NCBI GenBank assembly: GCA_040954595.2 | Contig: CM082587.2 | Span: 682,001-746,000, forward strand | Reading direction: 5' to 3' | Origin: Balanoglossus misakiensis | Lineage: Eukaryota > Hemichordata | Length of the DNA: 64,000 nt | Shown: positions 37,601 through 50,646 of the stretch, piece by piece | Layout: every line of letters starts with the position of its first letter | Numbering within the stretch: position 1 is the stretch's first letter | Translations under genes and position numbers: made by a program | The notes under the pieces: model-generated | The model's database searches: none | What the model was told of the DNA's origin: nothing | What the model saw: only the letters and a program-made list of their open reading frames with translations

Positions 37601-40600
37601 GATTTTTCGACTTTGCGAATTTTGAAAATTTGGTCATTTTTTGAAAAAACCATGGGTTATAGCTCAGGAAAATCGTCAAAAATCGAGGATTTTTCGACTT
37701 TGCGAATTTTGAAAATTTGGTCATTTTTTGAAAAAACCATGGGTTATAGCTCAGGAAAATCGTCAAAAATCGAGGATTTTTCGACTTTGCGAATTTTGAA
37801 AATTTGGTCATTTTTTGAAAAAACCATGGGTTATAGCTCAGGAAAATCGTCAAAAATCGAGGATTTTTCGACTTTGCGAATTTTGAAAATTTGGTCATTT
37901 TTTGAAAAAACCATGGGTTATAGCTCAGGAAAATCGTCAAAAATCGAGGATTTTTCGACTTTGCGAATTTTGAAAATTTGGTCATTTTTTGAAAAAACCA
38001 TGGGTTATAGCTCAGGAAAATCGTCAAAAATCGAGGATTTTTCGACTTTGCGAATTTTGAAAATATGGTCATTTTTTGAAAAAACCATGGGTTATAGCTC
38101 AGGAAAATCGTCAAAAATCGAGGATTTTTGGACTTTGCGAATTTTGAAAATTTGGTCATTTTTTGAAAAAACCATGGGTTATAGCTCAGGAAAATCGTCA
38201 AAAATCGAGGATTTTTCGACTTTGCGAATTTTGAAAATTTGGTCATTTTTTGAAAAAACCATGGGTTATAGCTCAGGAAAATCGTCAAAAATCGAGGATT
38301 TTTCGACTTTGCGAATTTTGAAAATTTGGTCATTTTTTGAAAAAACCATGGGTTATAGCTCAGGAAAATCGTCAAAAATCGAGGATTTTTCGACTTTGCG
38401 AATTTTGAAAATTTGGTCATTTTTTTGAAAAAACCATGGGTTATAGCTCAGGAAAATCGTCAAAAATCGAGGATTTTTCGACTTTGCGAATTTTGAAAAT
38501 TTGGTCATTTTTTGAAAAAACCATGGGTTATAGCTCAGGAAAATCGTCAAAAATCGAGGATTTTTCGACTTTGCGAATTTTGAAAATTTGGTCATTTTTT
38601 GAAAAAACCATGGGTTATAGCTCAGGAAAATCGTCAAAAATCGAGGATTTTTCGACTTTGCGAATTTTGAAAATTTGGTCATTTTTTGAAAAAACCATGG
38701 GTTATAGCTCAGGAAAATCGTCAAAAATCGAGGATTTTTCGACTTTGCGAATTTTGAAAATTTGGTCATTTTTTGAAAAAACCATGGGTTATAGCTCAGG
38801 AAAATCGTCAAAAATCGAGGATTTTTCGACTTTGCGAATTTTGAAAATTTGGTCATTTTTTGAAAAAACCATGGGTTATAGCTCAGGAAAATCGTCAAAA
38901 ATCGAGGATTTTTCGACTTTGCGAATTTTGAAAATTTGGTCATTTTTTGAAAAAACCATGGGTTATAGCTCAGGAAAATCGTCAAAAATCGAGGATTTTT
39001 CGACTTTGCGAAATTTGAAAATTTGGTCATTTTTTGAAAAAAACCATGGGTTATAGCTCAGGAAAATCGTCAAAAATCGAGGATTTTTCGACTTTGCGAA
39101 ATTTGAAAATTTGGTCATTTTTTGAAAAAAACCATGGGTTATAGCTCAGGAAAATCGTCAAAAATCGAGGATTTTTCGACTTTGCGAAATTTGAAAATTT
39201 GGTCATTTTTTGAAAAAACCATGGGTTATAGCTCAGGAAAATCGTCAAAAATCGAGGATTTTTCGACTTTGCGAATTTTGAAAATTTGGTCATTTTTTGA
39301 AAAAACCATGGGTTATAGCTCAGGAAAATCGTCAAAAATCGAGGATTTTTCGACTTTGCGAATTTTGAAAATTTGGTCATTTTTTGAAAAAACCATGGGT
39401 TATAGCTCAGGAAAATCGTCAAAAATCGAGGATTTTTCGACTTTGCGAATTTTGAAAATTTGGTCATTTTTTGAAAAAACCATGGGTTATAGCTCAGGAA
39501 AATCGTCAAAAATCGAGGATTTTTCGACTTTGCGAATTTTGAAAATTTGGTCATTTTTTGAAAAAACCATGGGTTATAGCTCAGGAAAATCGTCAAAATC
39601 GAGGATTTTTCGACTTTGCGAATTTTGAAAATTTGGTCATTTTTTGAAAAAACCATGGGTTATAGCTCAGGAAAATCGTCAAAAATCGAGGATTTTTCGA
39701 CTTTGCGAATTTTGAAAATTTGGTCATTTTTTGAAAAAACCATGGGTTATAGCTCAGGAAAATCGTCAAAAATCGAGGATTTTTCGACTTTGCGAATTTT
39801 GAAAATTTGGTCATTTTTTGAAAAAACCATGGGTTATAGCTCAGGAAAATCGTCAAAAATCGAAGATTTTTCGACTTTGCGAATTTTGAAAATTTGGTCA
39901 TTTTTTGAAAAAACCATGGGTTATAGCTCAGGAAAATCGTCAAAAATCGAGGATTTTTCGACTTTGCGAATTTTGAAAATTTGGTCATTTTTTGAAAAAA
40001 CCATGGGTTATAGCTCAGGAAAATCGTCAAAAATCGAGGATTTTTCGACTTTGCGAATTTTGAAAATTTGGTCATTTTTTGAAAAAACCATGGGTTATAG
40101 CTCAGGAAAATCGTCAAAAATCGAGGATTTTTGGACTTTGCGATTTTTGAAAATTTGGTCATTTTTTGAAAAAACCATGGGTTATAGCTCAGGAAAATCG
40201 TCAAAAATCGAGGATTTTTGGACTTTGCGAATTTTGAAAATTTGGTCATTTTTTGAAAAAACCATGGGTTATAGCTCAGGAAAATCGTCAAAAATCGAGG
40301 ATTTTTCGACTTTGCGAATTTTGAAAATTTGGTCATTTTTTGAAAAAACCATGGGTTATAGCTCAGGAAAATCGTCAAAAATCGAGGATTTTTCGACTTT
40401 GCGAATTTTGAAAATTTGGTCATTTTTTGAAAAAACCATGGGTTATAGCTCAGGAAAATCGTCAAAAATCGAGGATTTTTCGACTTTGCGAATTTTGAAA
40501 ATTTGGTCATTTTTTGAAAAAACCATGGGTTATAGCTCAGGAAAATCGTCAAAAATCGAGGATTTTTCGACTTTGCGAATTTTGAAAATTTGGTCATTTT

Positions 40601-40790
40601 TTGAAAAAATCATGGGTTATAGCTCAGGAAAATCATCCAAAAATGACAATTTTTCGACTTTGCGAATTTTGAAAATTTGGTCATTTTTTGAAAAAATCAT
40701 GGGTTATAGCTCATGAAAATCTTCAAAAATCGACGATTTTTCGACTTTGCGAATTTTCAAAATTTCGTCATTTTTTGAAAAAATCATGGG
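31622..40790 (-). repeat. 87-bp satellite array, right arm, inverted (about 105 units)
   Basis: The same 87-bp unit as the left arm appears in reverse-complement orientation (CCATGGGTTATAGCTCAGG reads on the plus strand). Variants private to this arm include GCGAAATTTG for GCGAATTTTG (many units from about 31868) and TTTTTGGACTT for TTTTTCGACTT (for example near 34208, 35690, 35775, 38128, 40130, 40215). T/A-run length changes are frequent. The final two or three units (about 40600-40790) are diverged, with ATCATGGG and CGTCATTTTTTG. The arm stops at 40790, where orientation flips back. Confidence 0.96.
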
Positions 40791-41284
40791 TCGAAAAATT
40801 GTCATTTTTTGATGATTTTCATGAGCTATAACCCATGGTTTTTTTCAAAAATCGACGAAATTTTGAGAATTCGCAAAGTCGAAAAATTGTCATTTTGTGA
40901 TGATTTTCATAAGCTATAACCCATGGTTTTTTTCAAAAATCGACGAAATTTTGAGAATTCGCAAAGTCGAAAAATGTCATTTTTGATGATTTTCATGTAT
41001 TTTAACCCATGCATATGACATGGAAATGTCAAAATGAGCAAAATTTTCAAATTCAAGATGTTGTCATTTTTTGAGCGTTCATGAGCTATAACCCGTGCAT
41101 ATGACATCGAAATGCCAAAATGAGCAAAATTGTCAAATTCAAGATTTTGTCGTTTTTTGTGCGTTCATGAGTTTATAACCCATGCATATGACATGGAAAT
41201 GCCAAAATGAGCAAAATTTTCAAAGTTAAGAATTTGTCATATTTTCATGGGTTATATAACTCACGAAACTTGTCAAAATATACC
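40791..41284 (+). repeat. Diverged right-edge satellite units and inverted terminal fragment
   Basis: From 40791 the repeat again reads in plus orientation. About two units carry GACGAAATTTTGAG (landmarks 40811, 40899, 40985). About three follow of a more distant class with CATATGACATGGAAATGCC (AACCC landmarks at 41004, 41091, 41177; spacing 86-87). A last partial copy, about 41240-41284, is inverted (CATGGGTTATATAACTCACG). Only the GAGCTATAACCCATG-like core is well shared across all classes. Confidence 0.88.
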
Positions 41285-44065
41285 AATATCCGACTTACCT
41301 TTGGTGATTTTATCACTTGTGGAATTTTTTCTCGGCGATTCAAAGAAGTCGCGTAGTAGATATTTACATTGAGACTGGCACAGAAATTTTGGAGAATCAC
41401 ACCGGACAGTTTTTACGTTACATTTACATTTTTTTTTACATCCCGGTCGATTCACGATGTTTACCACGCAAAAAAACGGGCGGCATCTACTTGGCCATCT
41501 TGTATCACATATCCAAATTCTTGCCTCGACATGGTTTTTGTTTGTTCAAAGGCAATTAATATGTTTTGTAATTGAACGCTAATAAGCGAACAATTATTTA
41601 AATAAACTTACATGGACCGCCCGGTGTTGGGAACCTACTGAGCAAATCAATGTCAATCTACCGCTACATGCAGTGTCAGCGTTAATTGGAGGCTGCATTT
41701 TATGTAGTCTGACGGTGACCTTATACCAACCCCCTGTGCCGAACCACTTCAACATTCTCATAATTTCTGGGAGACGAAACATGAAGACGAACTAGTGCAC
41801 AGAGAAAGACCGGCAAATTAAACAGAATTTGATTTCAGTTGATACTCCGAAAAAAAGCGACGTGGCGCAGACTTTCTCACGGGCCTCAGTTTCAAATTCT
41901 GACAGCGAACCGCGCATTAATTCCGTTACTCCCACTGGGTTGCAATACTGTCTGAGTGGTTGTGATACGCCGAAATTTCTGTCCGCTCTCCTGTTTCGAT
42001 TAATATCCTGCTATGTCGGGTACCTTTCAATTTTGTTCGTCTCTTGACACAAATGTCACTATTTAATGACACCTTCCTCCGGACTTTGATTAACGATGGA
42101 TGGAGTGAAGATTGAAAGAAGTTTCGCGGAGCGGAGCGGCATTTCAACAGATCCATACGAATCCATGTGTTTGCAATTCGCTAGAATTATTTTGTTAAAT
42201 TATTTTATTTTACTTATGTGTACATTTTAACGAGATTTTGCTTTTTCCTACGCTCTCACTGACAAACAACGCGTCTTTCAACAGACCACAGTGGCTAGAA
42301 AAACACCAGCGACATATTTTTTTTTTCAACACGTTTCCACCCACTCGACTGTAGAGTGCGACGGCATGATGTCCGAAGATGACACCCTTACATCTGTATT
42401 TTCGCATTTTAGTCGATCGGTGTCTCCTTACAGGTACGCGTACCAATCTCGTTCGTGTACAGTCAACAGGAGAGGAACAGAAAGAACAGCTTGTCGGACG
42501 AAGTGAGTTAAATGCGTAAGGCAGTCTGTGTTACACAGAGGGCGACCTTTGTTGACCGGGGAATAAATCGCCATATTTAGCGTCCAACGGTATTTGAAGA
42601 GTTGCATTGCCGTATATTACAATTTGAATTGCCTGGCTAGGCTAAATAATTAATTACCAATAACCAAACCCGACGCGCTTAAGGGTATCTACCTCTGATT
42701 CCATGGATTTGCGAAAAATTCCAATCAATATATATTTAGGTTTTGTGTTACTTGAATAAAACCAAATGAATTGGTCAGAAGATTGATTAGTTCTGACGTG
42801 GCCAGCCTGCAACGGCTCAAATTCCATCGTATCTGATCCACCATTTTGAATACTGCGCCCTAGCAACCGTTGATAAAATACATGATATCGGAAGCCATCC
42901 ATCATCGTGTGCCACATGTTCCCGCGAAAATGTTGATCGTTTTATGAAACATTTCGTCGTGCAACAGATATTTGCAATTCTGTCTGCAACTCGCATTTTA
43001 ACAATCATCACAGACCTGTTTTCCATCCTCAAAAAAGTTATACCCTAAGTAAAATTTGGACTGCGGCAACTTCGTTACCAATCACCAGGAAAATTTGCAA
43101 TTTGCAGATGGTGTTTGCCCTCCAGAAGCGCTACTTTCAAACACCAAACGGCATAAATATAATGGGTGCTGGCGAAGAGGGGACATGCGAAATAAAAGGT
43201 GACCACAACGGTCTTTAAATCCATATTTGACGACCGATCATTATCAAAATCTGTCGGAGAGTGCGCGAAACTCACACGGCTGCACGCGTTATAGCTCCCC
43301 GCAGCGGTTATGAGTCGCAACATCCAGGTTTACGCAATTTTTTCCAATTATTCTCCGTCCGGTGGTTTAAAGACGTGTTGCGACTTAATAGACAGCCTTT
43401 AATGACTATTTTCAATCACAATGCGTTGCAGACCATATGCTAAAAGTAGGGCTTAACAAGAGATGCAATACTCTTCACTTCGGTTGCCCCTGACAACAAT
43501 GAAAACCGCTGCTTGATGGCGTTCTCCAGGTACAACGGAGTACTTCCAGTCTTTGTGCTCAAGCTTTTAAAACATTCTGTGTATTAATGGCAATTTCCAG
43601 CTGTTTGCGTGGACATTAAAATCTTTATTTCCTGCCTAAAGTAGATCAATGAAAATATTTGCGACAAGGAGACGTACAGGAACAGCATGCGACTTCTCCG
43701 CACTACACTTGTGTTCAACGCCAAGCTAATATACCTAAACGCCAATTACACCAATAAAAACGCAGTATTACTTTTATTTTATGACATTGCCAGGGTAACG
43801 TTTATTCTTTCAATCTTCGCCTAAATTTCACATTATTGTTTCCCGTTTTTTGTGTGTCATTTACGTGAAATCAACCCTTTCATTCGCCATATGTTTCTTG
43901 ATGGCACTTTGGCCTGTGTAATGTGTATGTCAGAATTAAAGCGTATCTGCCACTTCGGTTTATATGATTTTCAAATTCCAAACCACGGGATACTGATCAT
44001 GCCTGTTGAAAAAAAAAAGAAATTGTTGAAAATATAACAATTCAAACAGAGACCTCATCATCAAT

Positions 44066-44067
<2 letters not shown>
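41285..44067. other. Gene-poor DNA right of the array
   Basis: No gene is recognised. On the minus strand a cysteine-rich 64-codon frame (41273-41467) runs into a good donor consensus (AAAG then GTAAGT, near 41293), but I see no family match or partner exon. Other frames are short and featureless. Confidence 0.55.
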
Positions 44068-44100
<33 letters not shown>

Positions 44101-44146
44101 ACTCACTCACTCACTCACTCACTCACTCACTCACTCACTCACTCAC

Positions 44147-44182
<36 letters not shown>

Positions 44183-44300
44183 CCTCCCCCTCCCTCCCTC
44201 CCTCCCTCCCTACCTACCTACCTCCATACCTACCTACCTCCATCCCTATCACCCCCTCTCTCCCTCCCTCCCTCCCTCCCTCCCCCCTCTCTCTCTCTCT
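44068..44300. repeat. Composite CT / CACT / CCCT / ACCT simple repeat
   Basis: A CT run is followed by a CACT tetranucleotide tract, another CT run, then CCCT and ACCT tracts and a final CT run. One strand is almost purely pyrimidine over most of 230 bp. Such tracts are hypermutable and can form triplex (H-DNA) structures. No coding content. Confidence 0.95.
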
Positions 44301-47300
44301 CGTGCCAGAGTTTGCAACAACCGCCAAGATCTCCAAACGGTATATCTCTCGACTTCGTCTAATTGCTATTCATCAAAATAATGCGCTGTAATAATGGCGC
44401 GCATTTTGACAATAAACGAAAATGATCAGTCGTCCGCCCCAGGCTCCTCTTCTCACAACTTATGATTCCCTTGGCAACTCTGTTACCATAGCCAAAACAG
44501 AACACCAGAAAAGCTTTTGAGACCGTAATGTGTTATCACAATTATCTACCAGCTTTAAAGTATCTTAGCTAGCATCGATTTTAATAATAAAAATCATAAA
44601 TCTAAGTTGATCACGTGATACCCTGGTTGATCATAGCAAGTAAATGTCATAAGACTCCGAGAGATATTTGTCACATTTTCTCGTACGTAGTATATACGAC
44701 TCCGATAAAAACACATTTCTTTGGTGGGTGGAAGGGACTCGTGTGTCATGGTTCAAAAGACTATATCGAACAAATTTTGAGTTTGATCGACATTATGCTC
44801 TCAAAGTTCGACATTTTCAAGCGGGCGGTTTCGTCAAAAAACCAGATGCGCTCAATCGTGCCAACATGCGCTGTATGATCACTGTGTCATACTACACACA
44901 ATTATTCAACTAATTAAGTAAGGCGTGAATGTAAGCTTTTTAAGGGGTAGACAGACATTCAGACGAATTGTACACGTGCAGGACGAGCAATATGGAAAGG
45001 GAGACTGTACACAGCGGTCGCACACAGAGACATCCTTTTGTCAGATGCAAAACCACAGCCCGTATAGTGTCTGTATGTGTGGACACCAATTTCAATCTGA
45101 CTGTTAGACTTAGTATCATGGCTTCATAAAGCGTAAATAATCTTTAAATCTGATTTGGAAGGCTAGATGGGGTGTACAGATAACCTGTAATATGCGTCAA
45201 CATGAGTAATAGATGACAATAAGAATTTTTGAAAGTGCCAGTTTTGGTTTTCCCAATTTGAGGCGCTTTTGTGGACTCTTCGACGCGGGAGAGGGACAGC
45301 TAGAATGACCGTAGGTGTAACATGCGGTGAGAGAGTACAACGAAATGGTCTTTAGATCGCTACCAGCTATGTCAATGACTGAAAGGAGACTATACAACTG
45401 CCGCAGGCTAGTTTTTAATGAAGTTTGTGATAGGTATTGACACTAGGGCTAGTATGGCACTAAAGACCGTTTTACACGCTTGTCAATACTTGACTGCCAT
45501 TCAGTAGAACCTCCAATGATCGCTAATTAACATGTTCCAACTTCCCCCTTTAGATTTTGTGTGTTCCTTTGGACTTTGCTCTGTCTCAAAAGCTTGGTGT
45601 AATTAACATCGAATGGCAGGAGATACCGAGGCAAATTCTCTCCGGGGGACGCGAGCATAACAGCAAAAGCAAGCCTATTAATTTTAGTCCCCTCCTTGAG
45701 TAGCTGTTAGTCGATGTCAGTGACAATCCCTCTTCACTACAGGGCAAAATGCGGACAGAAAGTCCTGTCCCATTAATTTCCGCCCTGCCTTCTGCAACAT
45801 CAAAAGATAATTCAAACGCCATCATAATTATCTTCGAAAAAGGTAGCAATCTGGCAGATGCACTTTACCGTGCAGCGAAGCTTTCTCGCCGAGGGATTTG
45901 TCTGGCTGGCTGCAGAACTCCGAAGAATCACGCGGCAAAGCAAGACGAAACGACGAGCTCACGGAAAGCCCCACTGCATCTAATATTCGGATTTAAATGA
46001 CGTTGCCATTTGTGGCCATATATAACTATCCGGACACTCAAGTTTAGCCTTACGTAGCTACAATTAGTGGAGTAGCCTAACAAACAGACATACATCTCTT
46101 GATGATAAAATAACATGGCATAACTATAGTTCGAAATTTCAATTATGATACTATCGTAGAAAGACGTCGCAATGAAATATTCCGTGGGATTCTGTCTACT
46201 CCGTGAATTTATCCACCCTGACTTGTTACCGACTTAGTTTAGAATCATTTGAAATTGCAAGACGTATACAAATTTTATTACAAACATCGCCATGTGGGAT
46301 TGACAGTCAGGCCAGTTTTCTGTAGCTTGCAAAGAAATAGCGTGTCGGTAACTTTAAAAAATCATTTCGTGACATAATAACTGAAAGGAACAATGTACGC
46401 GATTTATCTATACATGTATATGTTGTTGATAGTTTGGTACAAAGTGAACTTCGTCACGCACGGTCTTGGCCTCAGCATTTGTAAAAGATGTTTTCCTTTG
46501 CGGCTCAATTTTTCTTTATCAAATGCAACGATGTGAACTCAAGGATATCTTGGTAATGTATCTACAATTTCAACCTGTGATATTATTATGATGATGTGTC
46601 AAGCCATTAGGCCTATGTTTTCGTTACGGCTCCAATTTTGGACTTAATTTGTCACTCATAGTATACCTGATGCCGATTTTGCTTTTTCACACTTTCGGAG
46701 CCAGATAAAATGGAATTTATATATCGATACGGTAATAAAAGAAAAAGCTGTGGATTTTGGTGCGAAGAATATCGGAGCAGACGACACAAAAGATATTCTG
46801 AAAATATAGACTGAATGATAGTCCGGGGAATCGTTATTTGTGAAGACACTTTTCATTCCCCGGAGGAAATGGTAGGGTATTAGAGCTTGTAAAAACGCCT
46901 GGCTACATAACAATACACATATTTCGATTAAAGATGATGGTATATAATCTCCTGCCAAATTACTTGGAAATTACACGGCAATTTAGAGACGTGAAAATAC
47001 AGCTGTCAGCCAGACAATGAGATGTATGCCCTTCTCTTTTCATATTACACCTCTGCGTCGCTAATAGTTAGTATGATTGCAGCCCTGTCCCCGTTTGAAA
47101 ATTTTGAAAATTGCTCTACCTGTGCGATATGTAGCAATTTTCAGCATATAAGGATAATTTGGAGTAATTTTCTGCGTTTGGTAGGTACTCAGTACTCGGA
47201 GGCATCGGCGGAAGGTGTCTTATTGTTCCGACACAGTTGTTACCTTGCGTGGCTCGACCAAACAAAGACTCTGTAAATATGTGATAACAATAATTCTACA

Positions 47301-50300
47301 AAACATAGCGTCAGTAATTTATGTTGCCATGGTTATTACTCCCCTGACATTTTGAAATCTTTTGTCGATACGAAAATTGGGCACGGTTTAAGCACAGCAC
47401 ATCCTGTTATCTTATGCCTCCTCTTGACGAAATCATACGAATAACGACTTCGTTTTCAAAAGTCAGAAAAAGGAGGAAGCCAGCTTTCAATTTTCATGGC
47501 ACGACAGACCGACGTCTTTGTCAACATCAAAGGCACTGAGTTTTGATTTCCCGGAGCCATTTTCTCAGACTGACGGACTCAACTCGCTGCTATACATACG
47601 CCTCACGGTCGGGCCTCTGATCATCTTGCGGGCGAACAAGTCGCCATGTTTCAGAAGTTTCCGTTTTCCGTTTTCGCGCAGGACGTTTTTCTAGGTGGAT
47701 GACCAACTTCAAATAATGTCTATGCCATCATTTTCTGCAACAGTAGGGAACCGCGCGAGTACTAAGAGTGACCGTAGGGCCGAAATACATGCAGTATTTA
47801 TGAATGCGTTTTGTCCACCGACGGATTATCACAAAGAAAAATATGAAGTATGTGTCTGCGATGTTTTAAATCGCTAATAAATTTTGCCACGTGTTACTTA
47901 ATCCAACGTTAAAAATAAATATCGATATCTTTACAACTTATAGATGATGCTATCTATCTAACGCACCAGCTGTGGAACTCTTCTCATGCTGGGTAGTTTT
48001 GCTGATTTCATTTTGATTGTTGATTCGTCGTCTATACAGCTTGCCTTAAATCAATTAAAATGTGTCAGCTTGCTCGTTCACAGAGAAAACTAAAAATGGA
48101 CAACAGAAATATTGCAGGATTAAATGGTTGATCTACATACAAATGTTCATGGACTGTTCACCGCCTCGATCTGACTTGTTTGTCCGTCCCTCCGTCACTA
48201 TCTCTGGCTGTCTGACCCTCTCTCTGTTATCATTGGCGATAAGTGATATCTATTTAGATGCTTCAGTGGTTAGCCTAGTTCATTACTGAATAAATGTAAA
48301 ACACAATGTTTAAACTTTGCCGTTTTCATTCATGCAAGAGATGTGTATATATCTTTAACTTCAGTGGCAAAACACTCATGACAAAACGGACAATGGTGAC
48401 AGAGTGTTAAACGTTTTCTTTAATGTTGCCATGGATACATTTAGTGCTTCGAATCGATGGCAGTCTGTCAACGTGAAACATATAGGGGTTGTGGTTGCGG
48501 GGCTTTATATGTACATATTGTCTATCTGGCTTGATTTCACTGGTCCCAAGATACCGAGCGTTCAGAGGCCCATGTGTTTGAACAGATCATCACACACTGG
48601 CCTTGATCATGAATTGCAAGAGACAGCTGCCTGCCGACTAAATTTCATTTCTGTAATTCATCGTCATAGGCCAAAGTGATAAATGCCCCTTTTCAGGTGG
48701 TGTCTGACTAAAAAGCTCAACAGGAAAATTATCTTATTAGATAAGCATGTAAAATAAGAACTCTTCTTTGAAGGATGTGTTATGTTGTAAAGATGTCTGG
48801 GGAGATCACTAAGAAAACCGTGCTATCATTCGCACACAGCCCCAACCATTGCAACATGAAACAGATTCATTGTATTATACAACGAGTGTCAAAATGGAGT
48901 ATTTCATACGCCACAATTTCGATTCAGACGAGACTTTATGTCGTCCTCAGAACTGAAGCAGGTTAATCAGCTCATTGGTTGGATGTATTTACGATTCAGG
49001 ACGTGTTAGTTTGCAGAACAACTTTAACTAGTCACAACCTGAAGACAACATCAAAGATGACGTCATAGAAAGCAAGACCTAAATCAGAGCTGAGACGTCA
49101 CGCACTGTTGTGGGGAGTGCGGAACTCACCATCAAACAATGATCATCATTACGCAGACGACAAGCAACCGAAATTGTGGGCGCCATTTTTTGCAAACAAA
49201 GATGGGGATCGATAGGAAACGACTGAACGCGAATGTATACGACAGCAGAGCAGCTAGAAAGGTTCTCCAACAAATGCTATGATCGATCCAAACTACCCAT
49301 TAACCTTATTTAACCAACCCAATTCAAAAGAAAATACGGAAAAAACAAATGTGTTTCGAATTCTCTTCAAGTAGATCGTCAAAATTAAAGGAATTATAAT
49401 GGAAGAATGTGTACAATTCCAATAGTAGTTAATTTGCCAAAAATCATAAAGTAAACAAACGAAATGCATTTCGATAGAAACAGTTTTCTAAAACATAATC
49501 CTTCTCAAAGAGCCAACGAGGGCAGGCAACTCATGACAATGGCGAGACACCCAGAGCACATAGCCCTACTTTATAATTGGACGCGAAATCAATAAAAGCC
49601 TTTAAAAGCAGCCATCGTATACCAAATTGTACTTATTATTTTTAAAGATCATTAGACCTCACTAATTGGAAGAGAATTGCTCGACACCATCTCGCTAGAG
49701 GGCGCAACGTTATCTCATAACACACACTTCGATTGGTCGCCATCGTTACGTGTGTAGTGCAAGGCAAATGTTGTACTGTTTCATGACGCATGCATATATC
49801 CCCTTGCTTGGAAGTTTTAAACCTGTGTATGAGCTTAAGGTACTAATTGAAACTATACAGCTTCACGTCATGGGTGACATTTCACCCAGGGAGTTTGCAG
49901 TTATGAAAATAAAATTAATTGTATCCCATGACGTTCGAACTTTTGAGAATAACAACAACATGATCATTATTGTGTCTCAAAATATTGCATCTGAAATCTC
50001 TTTTCATCCATTTGTGACAATAAATGTGAAATCTCTAAAATGTCAACCGTTGTCACGTGACTGCTGCGGATTACTCAAAGTATGTGTGGACAGACGAACT
50101 TGTCAACATTGGTCAATTGTCTGACTTGAATACATCATAATTCGAAGGTTTAAAATTTTGCTGTTCTCTATGTTAAATAATATTTCACCAGTATATTGAT
50201 GGTGCATATACAGAACTCAGTGTCCATCAACTTAACTCCTATGTGCTCATCTTTAAATATTTATCCATACACGAAATTGCATCTAGCCCATCATCTCATG

Positions 50301-50570
50301 AAGATTACAAATATTTATCATGAAATTTGTATAGCACGACCATTTCCAAACAAAAGTGAATGATCTCTATAATGATATAATGAATAAGTAATGAGCTTAA
50401 TCGGTCTAAAATTAAGCTCAATTCACTTTGGGAGCAATTTTCAGGGAAGATTGCAAATCCTTAGTGGCGGTATCAATCAGTATCCGTTTTGTAATTTATG
50501 CGACACTTCCGAGTTGGAAATAGGCAAAAAATCTTTCAATTTTCATTTTCAACTGAAGACCTTTATCAAT
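44301..50570. other. Gene-poor region
   Basis: No supported gene. Frames here are all under about 125 codons and lack recognisable domains. CACGTG E-boxes occur at 44612, 44973, 47888 and 50054. Confidence 0.55.
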
Positions 50571-50588
50571 GACTGTCTGTCTGTCTGT

Positions 50589-50646
<58 letters not shown>
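50571..50646. repeat. CTGT/CTGC microsatellite
   Basis: A short CTGT run passes into about fourteen CTGC/GCCT tetranucleotides ending near 50646. The open frame through it encodes a Pro-Ala-Cys-Leu style repeat and is an artefact. Confidence 0.95.

Noticed and set aside
22744-41284. Possible CRISPR-like array
   Set aside because: The units are contiguous tandem copies with no unique spacers, and the setting is an animal genome.
22744-41284. Calling the array a centromere
   Set aside because: AT-rich dyad-bearing units are compatible with it, but active-looking genes lie within 15 kb and no functional evidence is available.
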